DNA of 6,232 bases, taken from an uncultured Moraxellaceae bacterium (GTDB lineage: Bacteria; Pseudomonadota; Gammaproteobacteria; Pseudomonadales; Moraxellaceae). The stretch is from contig CALEYY010000123.1 of the NCBI GenBank assembly GCA_937928295.1, forward strand, positions 1 to 6,232, given 5' to 3'. The notes beneath the pieces are model-generated. The model worked only from the letters and a program-made list of their open reading frames with translations. It did no database searches and was not told where the DNA came from. A program made the translations under genes and the position numbers. Each line of letters starts with the position of its first letter. Position 1 is the stretch's first letter. Positions 5,874 through 6,232 of the stretch are shown piece after piece.

Positions 5874-5950
5874 CTATAACTAGTGGTTAAACTCGTTCGC
5901 TGCGCTCACTCGGGACTGGCTATAGCCAGCTCATTAACCAAATGTTCGGA
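5874..5950 (+). repeat. Candidate integron attC recombination site
   Basis: The layout fits an attC site: outer CTATAAC (5874-5880) and GTTCGGA (5944-5950) as R'' and R' boxes; 3-nt unpaired spacers TAG and AAT; then perfectly complementary L boxes TGGTTAA (5884-5890) and TTAACCA (5934-5940). The 43-nt centre includes the palindrome CTGGCTATAGCCAG (5916-5929). Cleavage would fall between G5944 and T5945, placing the next gene's ATG 11 nt downstream, as in typical cassettes. Weak points: beyond AAC/GTT the R boxes are not complementary, R' departs from GTTRRRY at the fourth base, the usual extrahelical base in L'' is not obvious, and no second site or integrase is in view. Confidence 0.45.
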
Positions 5951-5955
5951 GTCAT

Positions 5956-6232
5956 ATGATGGCTACTTTGCGACTGACCGCAACTGAGATTGCCGAGCTC
6001 CAGTTAATGACTGCGCTTCAAATGTGGCACGATGGCGACTTCATTTGCTGTATCACTCTCGCTGGTGCTGCAGAGGAAATTTTGGGCAAGCGCATGCGCA
6101 AGCTTGGCCTTGAGCCTTCTTTCGACAACATCAAGGAAACGATTGTTAAGTTTGCCCGACACTTTGGGGAAAAAGACGCAAACATCGATAAAGTAGTCGC
6201 TGAGTTGTTGAATCAGACTCGTAACGAGTTAA
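5956..6232 (+). CDS. HEPN-like protein, 5' part (cut by window end)
   Basis: Ninety-two codons are visible and the frame is open at the edge. The sequence is mostly helical: LTATEIAELQLMTALQMWHDGDF (7-29), ITLAGAAEEILGKRMRKLGL (33-52), IKETIVKFARHF (59-70) and IDKVVAELLNQTRNEL (77-92). The AGAAEEILG helix together with a terminal R89-N90 resembles HEPN-type proteins, in which RNxxxH (R-x4-6-H) is the RNase motif; the histidine would lie just past the window. Such small HEPN-like proteins are, as I recall, frequent in integron cassettes. A GGAG (5948-5951) lies 4 nt before ATG 5956 and 7 nt before ATG 5959, so the true start may be the second methionine. The gene is AT-richer than the pyrD block and begins right after the attC-like site. 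The family is tentative and no function is assigned. Confidence 0.7.
   Translation, partial: MMATLRLTATEIAELQLMTALQMWHDGDFICCITLAGAAEEILGKRMRKLGLEPSFDNIKETIVKFARHFGEKDANIDKVVAELLNQTRNEL

Larger units (their letters stand above)
5578..5955. other. Non-coding stretch between the antitoxin operon and the HEPN-like gene
   Basis: About 380 nt separates two divergent genes. It holds the possible operator at 5591-5598, a bulged hairpin at 5834-5864 and an attC-like site at 5874-5950. Between about 5600 and 5830 I find no convincing gene. Short open frames of 70-75 codons exist on both strands, but they lack a good ribosome-binding site and show no recognisable family features. I looked for RelE-, PIN- or Doc-like toxin sequence and saw none. 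Base composition is more AT-rich than in the pyrD-rlmKL block, as expected for acquired DNA. Confidence 0.6.

Noticed and set aside
5667..5879. Plus-strand open frame of 70 codons before the attC-like site
   Set aside because: It has no ribosome-binding site and no family features, and it runs through the bulged hairpin and into the attC-like site.
1..6232. tRNA or rRNA genes, CRISPR arrays, transposase or integrase genes
   Set aside because: I looked on both strands and found no cloverleaf with a CCA end, no regularly spaced direct repeats and no transposase or integrase frame.

Overview
The window looks like a conserved gammaproteobacterial chromosome segment with accessory DNA at both edges. 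The main support is the fused two-domain 23S rRNA methyltransferase RlmKL, typical of Gammaproteobacteria, encoded directly after a class 2 (quinone-linked) dihydroorotate dehydrogenase. The central genes are GC-rich (41 of 60 bases in 4261-4320). I cannot name a genus.

Central block, minus strand, read right to left: pyrD (3846-4895), rlmKL (1612-3849), a small glutaredoxin-like protein (1364-1600) and an exported or membrane-anchored metallo-beta-lactamase-fold hydrolase (419-1336). The first pair overlaps by 4 nt and the later gaps are 11 and 27 nt, so this reads as one operon. A consensus TATAAT lies 30 nt upstream of pyrD, and a strong minus-strand intrinsic terminator lies at 202-233. 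The functions do not form one pathway: pyrimidine synthesis, 23S rRNA modification, a thiol-redox protein and a hydrolase of unknown substrate.

Left edge: beyond the terminator is the 5' end of a DUF3800 gene (1-188, minus, cut by the window). Between the hydrolase and the terminator lie a possible promoter (347-376) and nested inverted repeats (242-342). Together they could form a small terminated RNA or an attenuated leader for the DUF3800 gene.

Right of pyrD is a 95-bp compound palindrome (4956-5050): 21-bp perfect arms enclosing two smaller hairpins, like a dispersed intergenic repeat. Next is a small minus-strand operon of two antitoxin-type genes. A 59-residue Phd/YefM-like protein (5398-5577) appears to have lost the middle of the fold, and it overlaps by 8 nt an XRE/HigA-type HTH protein (5121-5405). 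No toxin gene is visible for either.

The right end (5578-6232) is more AT-rich (28 of 60 bases are G or C in 6001-6060). It has a roughly 380-nt non-coding stretch with a bulged hairpin and an attC-like site (5874-5950). Ten nt after the candidate recombination point starts a plus-strand, HEPN-like gene that runs off the window. My best reading is that the 5' part of an integron-type gene cassette, or an integron-integrase-less attC cluster, lies at this edge. No integrase is visible, so this is an inference.
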